Source: Enterobacteriaceae endosymbiont of Donacia tomentosa
Lineage (GTDB): Bacteria; Pseudomonadota; Gammaproteobacteria; Enterobacterales; Enterobacteriaceae
NCBI RefSeq assembly: GCF_012571135.1
Contig: NZ_CP046216.1
Span: 64,312 to 128,311, forward strand
Direction: 5' to 3'
DNA: 64,000 nt
The notes under the pieces were generated by a model. The model was not told where the DNA came from and searched no databases. It saw nothing but the letters and a program-made list of their open reading frames with translations. Of this stretch, positions 9,697 to 19,444 are shown piece by piece (within the stretch, counting starts at the first letter, position 1; every line of letters begins with the position of its first letter). The position numbers and the translations under genes were made by a program.

Positions 9697-9869
9697 TAAT
9701 AAAAAATTTTAATATGATGCCTCTGAAAAAATTTATTTTTTTATAAATATTCTTTAGAATGTCTATATTATAAAAAAAATTTACATATATACTCTAAATA
9801 CTTAAATATAAAAACTTCAACTATCATCAGAGGCAATTTTTTTTTAAATCCTTCTTACACTAAAGAAAT
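9697..9869. terminator. GC-rich inverted arms between lipA and cspE
   Basis: TGCCTCTGA at 9718-9726 is exactly complementary to TCAGAGGCA at 9827-9835, and nine T follow on the plus strand (9836-9844); the minus-strand side also ends in T-rich sequence. Inside the loop a second, A/T-only pairing is possible (TTTTTTTATAA with TTATAAAAAAA). The convergent position suggests a bidirectional terminator with an unusually long loop of 100 bases, or a structured RNA. Confidence 0.4.
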
Positions 9870-10079
9870 TTAAAGAGCAATCACATTAGCAGCAGAAGGA
9901 CCTTTGGCTCCGTTAGTGATCTCAAATTCAACTTTTTGTCCTTCAGTTAATGTTTTAAATCCACTACTCTGAATCGCAGAGAAATGTACAAAAACATCCT
10001 TACTACCATCTTCAGGAGTAATGAACCCAAAACCTTTAGATTCATTAAACCACTTAACGTTACCTTTAATCTTGGACAT
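9870..10079 (-). CDS. cspE: Cold-shock-family RNA-binding protein CspE
   Basis: Small single-stranded nucleic-acid-binding protein (RNA chaperone/antiterminator). The 69-aa product is nearly identical to E. coli CspE, including [19 protein letters not shown] (RNP1/RNP2) and the ending [10 protein letters not shown]. The start is the ATG at 10077-10079 ([10 protein letters not shown]), preceded by AAGGGT; a TTG one codon upstream is not needed. By my hand count the gene is about 36% G+C, well above its surroundings, as expected for extreme purifying selection. Convergent with lipA; E. coli also has cspE near lipA. Confidence 0.97.
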   Translation of the reverse strand: MSKIKGNVKWFNESKGFGFITPEDGSKDVFVHFSAIQSSGFKTLTEGQKVEFEITNGAKGPSAANVIAL

Positions 10080-10256
10080 CAATTATTACCCTTACATAAA
10101 AATAGACACTAAATTTGTGCCATTAAAAGTACATCAATTAATATTACATTTGTCTAGTAAAAGAAATCAAAAAGGTGAGAAACATCGAATTTTTACATAT
10201 TTTTTTAAAAAACAATTTAATTACTTTAAATTTTTTATTTTTTTTATTAAATTTAT

Positions 10257-10265
10257 TGATATAAT
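10257..10265 (+). promoter_or_regulatory. Extended -10 promoter of fabI
   Basis: TGATATAAT at 10257-10265 fits the extended -10 form TGnTATAAT, 25 bases before the fabI ATG. No convincing -35 is seen, which is usual for extended -10 promoters. Confidence 0.45.
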
Positions 10266-10290
10266 GGTACTTATTGAATGGTGAAATCTT

Positions 10291-11070
10291 ATGTCTTTAT
10301 TATTAGGAAAAAAAATATTAATTACAGGTATTCTAAATAAATTATCCATATCGTATGGTATTGCAAAAATTATGTATAATAATAAAGCAAATTTAATTTT
10401 TTCGTATCAAAAAGAAAGATATAAAACAAAAATAGAAAAGTTAGTAAAAAAAATGACCAAATATCCTATATTAAAATGTGATGTATCTAAAGATGAAGAT
10501 ATAAAAAATTTATTTTTACAAATAGCAACAATATGGAATAAATTTGATGGTTTTGTACATTCTATCGCTTTTGTTCCTAATAATGAAATAAATGGTGATT
10601 TTATTCAGAATACTTCACGCGAAGGATTTAAAATATCGCATGATATCAGTTCTTATAGTTTATTAGGTATGGTTAAAGGATGTATAAATATATTAAATAA
10701 TCAATCATCAATTATTGTTTTGTCATATTTAGGTTCAAAATATTTTGTTCCTAATTATAATATTATTGGATTAGCAAAAGCATCTTTAGAAGCAAATATT
10801 CGTTATATAGCATGTAATATTGGCAAGAAAAATATTAGAATTAACGGTATTTCTCCTGCTCCTTTGAAGACTATTGCATCTTCAAAAATAAATAATTTTA
10901 ACAATACGTTAAAATACTATAAAAAAATAACTCCTTTACCAATTAATATTAATATTAATCATATTGGAAATGTAGCTACATTTTTAGCTTCTGATCTATC
11001 TTTGGGAATTACCGGAGAAATAATTCATGTAGATGCAGGATTTAATATTATGATGATGAAATATCAGTAA
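10291..11070 (+). CDS. fabI: Enoyl-ACP reductase (NADH)
   Basis: Reduces the enoyl-ACP double bond in each elongation cycle. 259 aa (E. coli 262). The catalytic residues fall at the same numbers as in E. coli: Y146 (LSYLG), Y156 and K163 (PNYNIIGLAKAS). The N-terminal nucleotide-binding GILNKLSISYGIA and the HDISSYS motif are intact. The only enoyl reductase in the window; works with fabD/fabG/fabF/acpP at 19445-22831. Confidence 0.97.
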   Translation: MSLLLGKKILITGILNKLSISYGIAKIMYNNKANLIFSYQKERYKTKIEKLVKKMTKYPILKCDVSKDEDIKNLFLQIATIWNKFDGFVHSIAFVPNNEINGDFIQNTSREGFKISHDISSYSLLGMVKGCINILNNQSSIIVLSYLGSKYFVPNYNIIGLAKASLEANIRYIACNIGKKNIRINGISPAPLKTIASSKINNFNNTLKYYKKITPLPINININHIGNVATFLASDLSLGITGEIIHVDAGFNIMMMKYQ

Positions 11071-11222
11071 ATATTCATTATTATTTGTTATTCTTTACGT
11101 ATTTATTTTTTTCCAAAAATATTAATTTGATAATTATTTTAATAAATGATAATTTTTATATTTAATAAATATTGAATTTTTGAAAAATATAGAAATTTTT
11201 TTTACAAAATAAGGAATTTGTA

Positions 11223-12767
11223 ATGTTAATTGGGATACCAAAAGAAAGATTTTTTAAAGAAAAAAGAGTTGCTGTTACTCCATCTAATGTTAAAGATTTA
11301 ATAAAATTAGGTTTTGATGTTTCTTTTGAAAAAGATGCAGGTATTTTATCTTATTTTAAAAATGAAGATTTTATACAAGCAGGAGCAAAAATAGTAGATA
11401 AAAATAAAATTTGGAATGCAAATATAATCATAAAAATACATCCACTTAATAATGAAGAAAGAAAATTAATTAAAAATAATAGTATATTAATCAGTTTTAT
11501 TTGGCCATTAAAAAACAAAGAACTTTTAGATTGTTTATTATTAAAAAATATAACCACTATTGCTATGGATGCTGTACCTAGAATTTCTAGAGCACAATCT
11601 CTTGATGCATTAAGTTCTATGAATAATCTTTCAGGATATAGAAGTATAATAGAGTCAATCTACTTATTAGGTAGATCTTTAAATGGACAGATTACTGCTG
11701 CAGGTAAAATATTACCCGCTAAAGTAATGGTTATTGGGGCTGGTGTAGCTGGATTATCGGCTATTGCTACTGCTAAAAGTTTAGGAGCAATAGTAACAGC
11801 TTTTGATACAAGAAAAGAAGTAAAAGAGCAGATTAATAGTATGGGAGCTGAATTTTTAGAATTAAAAACTCAACAAAATATAGATGATAAGAATGAATAT
11901 AGTAGTCTTTTATCAAAAAAAAAATTAAAATTAGAAGAAACATTATTTATTAATATAGTAAAAACTACAGATGTTATCATTACTACAGCATCTATTCCAA
12001 ATAAAAAAGCTCCTATTTTAATTACTAAAAAAATGATTAAATATATGAAACCAGGTAGTATTATATTTGATCTATCCATTGAAAATGGTGGTAATTGTGA
12101 ATTATCAAAAAAAGATAAGGTAATTACTACAGATAATAATATAAAAATAATAGGATTTACTAATTTAGCAAGTAGATTACCCTTACAAGCATCTCGCTTA
12201 TACAGTACAAATATTATAAATTTAGTAAAATTATTATCTAAAAATAATTTAGGAGAAATTGAAATTAATTTAAAAGATGAAATTATCCGTAATATGACTA
12301 TTATTGATAATAATAAAATTATTTATCCCGCTCCACAAAAAACAATTCTAAGTATGGAAAAAGAAGAGCAAATAATCAATATTTCAGAAAATAAAAAAAT
12401 TAGTTTAACTAAAAAAAATAAATTTTCTCCAAAAAAATACTTATTATTTACATTATTTTTATCAATTATTTTTTATATTTCTCAATTTATTCCTAATGAA
12501 ATTATTCCTCATTTTATAATATTTTTATTATCTTGTATTATAGGTTATTATGTTGTATGGAATGTCAGTCATAAATTACATACACCTTTAATGTCTGTAA
12601 CAAATGCTATATCTGGTATTATTATTGTTGGAGCTATATTACAAATTGATAGTAATTATTCTACTATAATTATGTTATCTTTTTTAGGAATTTTACTATC
12701 TAGTATAAATATTTTTGGGGGATTAACTATCACTCAACGTATGTTAAAAATGTTTCGTAAAAATTAA
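11223..12767 (+). CDS. pntA: NAD(P) transhydrogenase subunit alpha
   Basis: Alpha subunit of the proton-translocating transhydrogenase of the inner membrane, which drives NADH + NADP+ to NADPH. 514 aa (E. coli 510). Soluble NAD-binding domain I with [17 protein letters not shown] near 165-180 and the [19 protein letters not shown] block; four hydrophobic segments at the C-terminus (about 400-505) with [20 protein letters not shown]. Start supported by AAGGAA. pntB follows after 13 bases. NADPH is needed for reductive amino-acid and fatty-acid steps in a genome with a thin metabolic network. Confidence 0.97.
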   Translation: MLIGIPKERFFKEKRVAVTPSNVKDLIKLGFDVSFEKDAGILSYFKNEDFIQAGAKIVDKNKIWNANIIIKIHPLNNEERKLIKNNSILISFIWPLKNKELLDCLLLKNITTIAMDAVPRISRAQSLDALSSMNNLSGYRSIIESIYLLGRSLNGQITAAGKILPAKVMVIGAGVAGLSAIATAKSLGAIVTAFDTRKEVKEQINSMGAEFLELKTQQNIDDKNEYSSLLSKKKLKLEETLFINIVKTTDVIITTASIPNKKAPILITKKMIKYMKPGSIIFDLSIENGGNCELSKKDKVITTDNNIKIIGFTNLASRLPLQASRLYSTNIINLVKLLSKNNLGEIEINLKDEIIRNMTIIDNNKIIYPAPQKTILSMEKEEQIINISENKKISLTKKNKFSPKKYLLFTLFLSIIFYISQFIPNEIIPHFIIFLLSCIIGYYVVWNVSHKLHTPLMSVTNAISGIIIVGAILQIDSNYSTIIMLSFLGILLSSINIFGGLTITQRMLKMFRKN

Positions 12768-12780
12768 GAGGAATTTATAC

Positions 12781-14175
12781 ATGTCTGATGGTTTATCCAT
12801 GGTTATATATACTATATCTTCAATATTATTTATATTTAGTATTGCCTGTCTTTCAAAAAAAGAAACTTCAGGAAAAGGTAATGTATTTGCTGTAAGTGGA
12901 ATGCTTATGGCAATGGTAGTAACTATATTAAGATCAAAAATTGGTAGCATTGGTTATATATTAGTTGCAATTACCTGCGGAGCAATTATAGGAATAATTA
13001 TATCTAAAAAAATTGACATGACAAAAATGCCTCAACTAATTGCTATATTACATAGTTTTGTTGGCTTAACTGCTATTATTGTTGGATTTAATAGTTATTT
13101 ATTTTTTTTATATGGAAAAGCCCATTTAAATAATAATATACAATTAATAGAAATTTTTATTAGTATTTTTATCGGTTCAATTACCTTAATAGGATCTGTA
13201 GTTGCTTTTAATAAATTATCTGGTTTTTTTCAACTAAAAACTTTGAATTTGAAACATAAAAATAAAATTAATATTTGTTCATTATTAGTTTCATTAATAC
13301 TAATGATAATTTTTCTAAGAACAAATATTGTTAATTTACAAATTTTATCATTAATATTAATGTTTATTATTTCACTACTTTTTGGTTTCCATTTAATAAT
13401 GAGTATCGGCGGAGCTGATATGCCTGTGGTAATATCTATGTTAAATTCTTATTCAGGCTGGGCTGCTGCTTCTTCAGGATTTATGTTGACTAATGATTTA
13501 TTAATCATAACTGGAGCATTAGTAGGGTCATCTGGAGCAATTCTTTCTTATTTAATGTGTAAAGGGATGAATAGATCTTTCATAAGTATAATATTAGGAA
13601 TTGGAGAAGTAAAAAAATATAATAATGATATTATCATCAATAAAAGTGAAGAAAATTTAAAAACAATATCTGTTGAAGATACAGTAAATATTTTAAAAAA
13701 TTCTAATACAATTGTTGTTGTCCCTGGTTATGGTTTAGCTGTAGCTCAAGCACAATATCCCCTTTCTGAAATAGTTAAAAAACTAAGTTTATTAAATATT
13801 AGAGTAAAATTTGCTATTCATCCAGTTGCTGGAAGATTACCGGGTCATATGAATGTTTTATTAGCAGAAGCAAATATTCCATATGATATGGTATTAGAAA
13901 TGGATGAAATTAATAAAGATTTTATTAATACTGATACTGTGTTAGTCATAGGTGCTAACGATATTGTTAATCCATCTGCTCAAGATGATATAAATAGTCC
14001 AATATCTGGCATGCCTGTACTAGAAGTATGGAAATCAAATAATATTATTATTCTCAAAAGAAGTATGAATAAAGGTTATTCGGGAATTAGTAATCCTTTA
14101 TTTTATAAAGATAATAGTTATATGTTATTTGGTGATGCTAAAGATACGATAACTAAAATTTTAGATATGATTTAA
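12781..14175 (+). CDS. pntB: NAD(P) transhydrogenase subunit beta
   Basis: Beta subunit: multi-span membrane domain II (about 1-270) followed by the NADP-binding domain III (about 290-464). 464 aa (E. coli 462). Motifs: [101 protein letters not shown] precedes the start. Co-transcribed with pntA; convergent with fnr, separated by a strong stem-loop. Confidence 0.97.
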   Translation: MSDGLSMVIYTISSILFIFSIACLSKKETSGKGNVFAVSGMLMAMVVTILRSKIGSIGYILVAITCGAIIGIIISKKIDMTKMPQLIAILHSFVGLTAIIVGFNSYLFFLYGKAHLNNNIQLIEIFISIFIGSITLIGSVVAFNKLSGFFQLKTLNLKHKNKINICSLLVSLILMIIFLRTNIVNLQILSLILMFIISLLFGFHLIMSIGGADMPVVISMLNSYSGWAAASSGFMLTNDLLIITGALVGSSGAILSYLMCKGMNRSFISIILGIGEVKKYNNDIIINKSEENLKTISVEDTVNILKNSNTIVVVPGYGLAVAQAQYPLSEIVKKLSLLNIRVKFAIHPVAGRLPGHMNVLLAEANIPYDMVLEMDEINKDFINTDTVLVIGANDIVNPSAQDDINSPISGMPVLEVWKSNNIIILKRSMNKGYSGISNPLFYKDNSYMLFGDAKDTITKILDMI

Positions 14176-14178
14176 TAA

Positions 14179-14224
14179 AAAAGTTTACTCATTGTATATC
14201 GTATAAATACTAGAGTAAACTTTT
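14179..14224. terminator. Bidirectional terminator between pntB and fnr
   Basis: AAAAGTTTACTC (14179-14190) and GAGTAAACTTTT (14213-14224) are exact complements, a 12-bp stem with a 22-base loop, A-rich on one side and T-rich on the other. Located 3 bases after the pntB stop and 30 before the end of the convergent fnr. Confidence 0.75.
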
Positions 14225-14254
14225 ATAAGTATATTCATATTATTTTAATATAAA

Positions 14255-14995
14255 TTAATTAATTAAATTAATTAATTTTAAATAATTATTAATAATAATA
14301 TGCTTTCCCTGGATAATTAACATACCATCTTTTTTAAATTTACTTAAAACTCTACTAATTGTTTCGACTGTTAGACCTAAATAATTTCCGATATCACTTC
14401 TATTCATAGATAAATTAAATTCTTTTTTAGATAATCCTCTTATTCTAAATTTTCTTGATAAATCATATATAAATGTGGCTATTTTTTTTTCTGCATTTCT
14501 TCTAGATAAAAGTAATATAAAATTATAATATATTTTTATTTCTTGACTCATTAAATTAATAATTTTTTTACCTATAGTAGGTATTTCTATCATTATATTA
14601 TTAAATATTTTTAATGATATTTCACATAACATTGAAGTTTCTAGTGCTTGACTAAAGCTATGATACATACCATTATTATTTATACTATCTAATCCTATTA
14701 AATCACTTGTTAGGTGAAATTTAATTATTTGTTCATCTCCTTGTTTAGTAAAATTATAACTTTTTATTGTTCCTGATTGAACAGTATATAAAAAATTCAT
14801 TTTATCTTTAGCTCTAAAAAGTATATCTCCTTTTTGTACTAATTTTCTTCTTGTGATTATTTTATTAAAATTTTTTAATTCAAATTTATTAAATTTATAA
14901 GAAATACATAATTTATATGTAGAACAATTTTGACAATTAATAATATAATATTTTGAATAAATCTTTTTCATATTATATTTTTTTTTCAAAATCAT
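14255..14995 (-). CDS. fnr: FNR-type oxygen-responsive transcription regulator
   Basis: Crp/Fnr-family regulator whose [4Fe-4S] cluster senses oxygen. All four ligand cysteines of E. coli FNR are present: C21, C24, C30 (CQNCSTYKLC) and the central one in QALETSMLCEI. The cyclic-nucleotide-fold core (GTIKSYNFTKQGDEQIIKFHL) and the helix-turn-helix (RSDIGNYLGLTVETISRVLSKF) are conserved. ATG at 14995 gives 246 aa and the E. coli spacing to the first cysteine; TTG at 15028 would add 11 residues with no counterpart. Retaining a global regulator with an intact sensor is unusual in so small a genome. I could not assign clear FNR sites. Confidence 0.94.
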   Translation of the reverse strand: MILKKKYNMKKIYSKYYIINCQNCSTYKLCISYKFNKFELKNFNKIITRRKLVQKGDILFRAKDKMNFLYTVQSGTIKSYNFTKQGDEQIIKFHLTSDLIGLDSINNNGMYHSFSQALETSMLCEISLKIFNNIMIEIPTIGKKIINLMSQEIKIYYNFILLLSRRNAEKKIATFIYDLSRKFRIRGLSKKEFNLSMNRSDIGNYLGLTVETISRVLSKFKKDGMLIIQGKHIIINNYLKLINLIN

Positions 14996-15154
14996 ATTTT
15001 TTCTCTGAAATATAAAAAAATAAATCAAATAATTCTGTATTTAAAATATAATTAATTCATTTAATTTAAATTTTAAATTTTTATTTAAGTTCAAAATTAG
15101 AACTATATAAAAATTTTAAAAATTTATTGCTAATTTTATTAATTAAGAAAATTT

Positions 15155-17764
15155 TTATGGTCTTTTTATGGAAGCTGTAACATATCTTTTTACTATATTT
15201 TCTCCTGTATCTTTATTGTTACTTTCTTTTAAAGATGAACTAATTAATTTATGATTGTAGCTATTTATTACACTATTTTGTATTTTTTTATTTTTTTTAA
15301 AAAATTTACTTGATAATATATAATTTTTATATATATTTTTTTTTTTTGTTAAAAATTTATTATTTTTTATTATATAATCATTCTTACTCGAAGAATTGGA
15401 AATAATTATGTAATTATTTAATGTTATATTTTTTTTGTTGCTGAAATTCATTTCGTCAAATATTATTTTATTTATTTTAAAAAAATTCTTAAATCTATTA
15501 AATTCTATATTTTTTTCTATCGGTGTTTTTGTAATATTATATGTCATATTGATCTTCTTATCATTACTTTGAAAATTCTTTTTCTGAATATAATAATTAT
15601 TATATAATTTTATATAATTGTGACGTAATAATTTTTTTAATTTAAAATAATTAGATTTATTTTTATTATTAGTTTTAATATCAAATATTAATTTATTTTT
15701 CATTTTTGTTATTTTTGGTTTACTTTTTATTAAATTTGAGTTAATTACTAATTTTGTTTTTCTTGTGTATAAAGAGGATATATCATTAAACTGTTTAAAA
15801 TTATGCAAGTTATTTATATTTTTACTTGAATAACTAAAATTAGTTTTTTTGTTAAAATTATTTTTTTTATTAAAGAAATAAAATTTATTAAAAATATTTA
15901 AAATAATTTTTTTACTAAAAGATATTTTTTTTTCATAGTTTTCTTTTAGGTTTCTAAAAAAAATTTTATTAAAAAAATATTTTTTTTGAAAAAACGAAAA
16001 AAAAGCATTCATACGAACATTATCAAAAATAATGTTTAAAAAAATATCAATTATTTTTAATATATTTTTTTTAAAAAAATATAAAAAATTTAAAATTTTA
16101 TTTTTACCAATAAAAAAATAATCTTTCTCATTTATGATTTTATCTTTATTATTAATATTATTATCTAATTTATTATTTTTAAATATTGAATAATGTTTTA
16201 ATAACTGATAAATATCATTATATTCATAATAATAAGTGTTTAGTTTTGATTTATATATTTTTTTAATAAAAAAATGAATATCTTTTTTTTCTTCACCGTA
16301 TTTAATACGTAATATTAAATAATTAGGTATGTTAAGTTGATTATTAGGAATAATAAATATTTTTATTTTTTTATTTTTAATATTATTTATTATTTTTTTT
16401 TTTTTATTCAATAAATAAGCCGCTATTTTTATAGGTACTATTACATAAATTTTTTTTGTATTTTCTTTAAAAGATTTTTCTTCTATTAATCTTAGAATAG
16501 ATAAAAATAATGATTTACTATTTCTTATTATTCCATTACCTATACATTTAGGACAAATATGATAATTAGATTTTCTTAAAGATGAACTCATTCTCTGGCG
16601 AGACATTTCTAATAATCCAAACTTAGAAATATGACTCATTTGAATTTTAGCTTTATCTTCTCGTACTTTATAAAATAATCTTTTTTCTACAGATTTTTTA
16701 TTTTGTGTCAATGACATATCAATAAAATCAATAACAATTAGTCCTCCTAAATTACGTAGTCTTAATTGTCTAGCAATTTCATCTGCAGCTTCTAAATTAA
16801 TATTAACAGCAGTTTCTTCTATATCTAATCCATTAGTAGCTTTAGATGAATTTACATCAATAGATGTAAGAGCTTCTGTAGTATCAATAACAATTGACCC
16901 TCCAGAAGAAAGTCTTACTTCTCTTTGAAATATAGTTTCTATTTGAGATTCTATTTGATAATAACTAAATAAAGGAATCATATTCGTGTATAATTTAATT
17001 TTATGCTTGAGGTCAGATCGACCCAACATATTAATATATTTTTTAGCTAATTTAAATGTTTTAAGATCATCAATTAAAATTTCATTTATATCTTTACATA
17101 AATGATCCCTTAAAGATCTGATGATAATATCACCTTCTTGATGAATTAAAAATGGAGAAGATTTATTTGCAGATATTTTTTTTATTATTTCCCAATGTTT
17201 TAATCTTGATTGTAAATCTAATTTTAATGTTTCTATACTCTTACCTAAACCAGCAGTACGTATTATTAATCCCATATTATTGGGTAAATCTAAAGACAAT
17301 AATATCTTTTTTAATTTATTCCTTTCTTCTCCATCAATTCTTTTTGATATTCCTAAGGAATTAGGATTATTAGGCATCAAAACTAAATAACTACCAGCTA
17401 AAGTAATAAATGTAGTTAATGCTGCACCTTTATTACCACGTTCTTCTTTATTAATTTGAACAATTAATTCTTGTCCTATAAATAGACAATTTTTAAAATT
17501 AAAATTCGTGTTATTATTATAGTTAGCGGGTAAATAATTTTTAGAAATTTCTTTAATTGGTAAAAAACCATGTTTGTCAACACCATAATCGACAAAAACT
17601 GCTTCTAAACTAGGTTCAATATGACTAATTTTCCCTTTATATATATTAGATTTTTTTTGTTTATATTTAGAATTTTCTATATCTAAATTATATAATTTTT
17701 GTCCCTTTACTAAAGCGACACGCAACTCTTTATTTTGAGTAGCGTTTATTAACATTTTTTTCAT
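15155..17764 (-). CDS. rne: Ribonuclease E
   Basis: Essential endoribonuclease that starts mRNA decay and matures rRNA and tRNA. About 869 aa (E. coli 1061). N-terminal S1 and catalytic half is well conserved: NIYKGKISHIEPSLEAVFVDYG, KEERGNKGAALTTF, the catalytic aspartates in TSIDVNSSKAT and IVIDFIDMS, and the zinc-link CPKC near 405. The C-terminal half (after about residue 510) is mostly Asn/Lys/Ile/Phe and unlike E. coli, apart from a possible hydrophobic membrane-anchor segment and a terminal VTASIKRP resembling the enteric end (ASAPMTRP), which belongs to the PNPase-binding tail. Start taken at the MKKMLINATQ methionine (17764), matching E. coli; ATG at 17779 is an alternative. Divergent from rluC, as in E. 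coli. Confidence 0.95.
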   Translation of the reverse strand: MKKMLINATQNKELRVALVKGQKLYNLDIENSKYKQKKSNIYKGKISHIEPSLEAVFVDYGVDKHGFLPIKEISKNYLPANYNNNTNFNFKNCLFIGQELIVQINKEERGNKGAALTTFITLAGSYLVLMPNNPNSLGISKRIDGEERNKLKKILLSLDLPNNMGLIIRTAGLGKSIETLKLDLQSRLKHWEIIKKISANKSSPFLIHQEGDIIIRSLRDHLCKDINEILIDDLKTFKLAKKYINMLGRSDLKHKIKLYTNMIPLFSYYQIESQIETIFQREVRLSSGGSIVIDTTEALTSIDVNSSKATNGLDIEETAVNINLEAADEIARQLRLRNLGGLIVIDFIDMSLTQNKKSVEKRLFYKVREDKAKIQMSHISKFGLLEMSRQRMSSSLRKSNYHICPKCIGNGIIRNSKSLFLSILRLIEEKSFKENTKKIYVIVPIKIAAYLLNKKKKIINNIKNKKIKIFIIPNNQLNIPNYLILRIKYGEEKKDIHFFIKKIYKSKLNTYYYEYNDIYQLLKHYSIFKNNKLDNNINNKDKIINEKDYFFIGKNKILNFLYFFKKNILKIIDIFLNIIFDNVRMNAFFSFFQKKYFFNKIFFRNLKENYEKKISFSKKIILNIFNKFYFFNKKNNFNKKTNFSYSSKNINNLHNFKQFNDISSLYTRKTKLVINSNLIKSKPKITKMKNKLIFDIKTNNKNKSNYFKLKKLLRHNYIKLYNNYYIQKKNFQSNDKKINMTYNITKTPIEKNIEFNRFKNFFKINKIIFDEMNFSNKKNITLNNYIIISNSSSKNDYIIKNNKFLTKKKNIYKNYILSSKFFKKNKKIQNSVINSYNHKLISSSLKESNNKDTGENIVKRYVTASIKRP

Positions 17765-18102
17765 AACAACTTTACTCATAGTTTTTTTTATAAATTAATT
17801 GTTGTAATATAATTATATTAAGTGCTAAAATAGTATAATAAAAATTTGTGTTTAATATTTTATGAATAAAACTTTAAATAACAACTAATTATTTTAGAAT
17901 AAAAAATATATTTAAATTATGATCTATAATAAAATAGATATCGATCTATTAATTTTGTAAAAACACCTTCTAGGATAATTCTAGCATAAAATTTTATATT
18001 AAAATAATCATTTTATATTAAAAATTATTTTGAAAAGTAGTATTTAATAAGTATATGAAATATACTTATTAAATATCAACTATACAATGGTTATGCTTCT
18101 TT
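17765..18102. other. Divergent rne/rluC control region
   Basis: 338 bases between the two divergent starts, with no gene. In E. coli this interval carries the long rne 5' leader used for autoregulation; the leader sequence itself is not recognisable here. The only strong structure is the inverted repeat at 18041-18075. Confidence 0.5.
18041..18075. repeat. Perfect 16-bp inverted repeat upstream of rluC
   Basis: TATTTAATAAGTATAT (18041-18056), loop GAA, then its exact complement (18060-18075), ending 27 bases before the rluC ATG. It could form a 16-bp hairpin in the rluC leader or serve as a symmetrical protein-binding site. Confidence 0.8.
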
Positions 18103-19059
18103 ATGTATAAAATAATAAATTCTAAATTTTTAATTGTACCTTCTGATATAGAAAAACAGAGAATAGATAATTTTCTAATAAATAAATTTAAAAATATTCC
18201 AAAAAGTATGATTTATAGAGTTTTAAGACAAGGAAAAATAAAAGTCAATAAACATAAAGTATCACCTAATTATAAAATTACATCTCAAGATATATTAAAA
18301 TTGCCATATTTTTATAGTAATCAGAATATTAAAAAAAAGTATTTTCCGAAATTACAAAAAATAAATTTTTTAAAAAAAACTATAATTTTTGAAGATAAAT
18401 ACATATTAGCTATAAATAAACCTTATGGTTTAGCTGTCCATGGAGGCAGTGGTATTAATTACGGAATTATTGAAAATTTTCGTTTTTTATATAAAAAAAA
18501 TTTTTTTTTAGAACTTGTTCATAGAATTGATAAAGAAACATCGGGTGTTTTACTTATGGCAAAAAAGAGATCAGCATTAAAAATATTACAAGAACAATTA
18601 CGCAAACAAGATATTATTAAAGAATATATAGCTTTAGTCAAAGGTAATTATTTTAAAAAAAAATATACTTTAATTAAAGGTTTTTTATTAAAAAATTTTT
18701 TAAATAAAAAAATTAAAGTTCAACCCAGCACCCATGAAGGAAAATACTCAGAAACAAAATTTAGAGTAATCAAAAATTATGAGGAAGTAATGTTAGTAAA
18801 AATAAAACCTTTAACAGGAAGAACACATCAAATTAGAGTACATATGTCACATATTGGTTGCCCTATAATTAATGATCAACGTTATGGAAGTAAGATCTTT
18901 AATACAAAATTTAAAAAAAAAAATAAATTAAATAGACTATTTTTACATGCTAAAAATATACAATTTATACATCCTATAACAAAAAAAAATATAAATATAA
19001 CCGCTCCTTTAGATTCAGAATTGTCTAATTGTTTATTACAATTAAACTATAATAAATAA
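18103..19059 (+). CDS. rluC: 23S rRNA pseudouridine(955/2504/2580) synthase
   Basis: Makes pseudouridines in 23S rRNA. 318 aa (E. coli 319). N-terminal S4-like RNA-binding domain (IDNFLINKF...KGKIKVNKHKVSPNYKI region, about 20-70), then the RluA-family catalytic domain with the aspartate motif HRIDKETSGVLLMAKK near 140 and GRTHQIRVHMSHIGCPI. Assignment to RluC rather than RluA/D rests on the S4 domain plus the position between rne and rpmF, exactly as in E. coli. Confidence 0.94.
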   Translation: MYKIINSKFLIVPSDIEKQRIDNFLINKFKNIPKSMIYRVLRQGKIKVNKHKVSPNYKITSQDILKLPYFYSNQNIKKKYFPKLQKINFLKKTIIFEDKYILAINKPYGLAVHGGSGINYGIIENFRFLYKKNFFLELVHRIDKETSGVLLMAKKRSALKILQEQLRKQDIIKEYIALVKGNYFKKKYTLIKGFLLKNFLNKKIKVQPSTHEGKYSETKFRVIKNYEEVMLVKIKPLTGRTHQIRVHMSHIGCPIINDQRYGSKIFNTKFKKKNKLNRLFLHAKNIQFIHPITKKNINITAPLDSELSNCLLQLNYNK

Positions 19060-19148
19060 TATTGCGTATATTATTAAATTTAATTATAATTAAATATAAT
19101 TATTATATTGATAATTTTAAATTTTAATATATAAAAAAAGGTGTTAAT

Positions 19149-19322
19149 ATGGCTGTACAAAAACATAAAAAATCTAGATCTAAAAGAGGGATGAGGCGTT
19201 CTCATGACAAAATTTTTGTAAATCAGATTTTATTGCTTAATAAAAAAACTGGTAAAAAATATTTATATCATCATATTAGTGATGATGGATATTATAAAGG
19301 TAAAAAAATTTTAGACAAATGA
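19149..19322 (+). CDS. rpmF: 50S ribosomal protein L32
   Basis: 57 aa, the same length as E. coli L32: begins MAVQKHKKSRSKRGMRRSHD and continues with a Lys-rich tail ending KKILDK. Start ATG at 19149 preceded by AAAGGTG. In E. coli yceD precedes and plsX-fabH-fabD follow; here yceD, plsX and fabH are missing, leaving 122 bases before fabD. Confidence 0.96.
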   Translation: MAVQKHKKSRSKRGMRRSHDKIFVNQILLLNKKTGKKYLYHHISDDGYYKGKKILDK

Positions 19323-19444
19323 CAGTATATATGTTAGGTATTGTTTTGTTATAAATTTTAAATTTTTTGATGGAATGGGTTTTTGTAAAAAACTAAAGTA
19401 GAGTTCATAAGCATTAATTTTTTAAAATCTTAATTCTTAGAAAT

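Noticed and set aside
10021-10284. Open frame overlapping the start of cspE on the opposite strand
   Set aside because: Antisense shadow of the better-conserved cspE plus spacer; no family resemblance.
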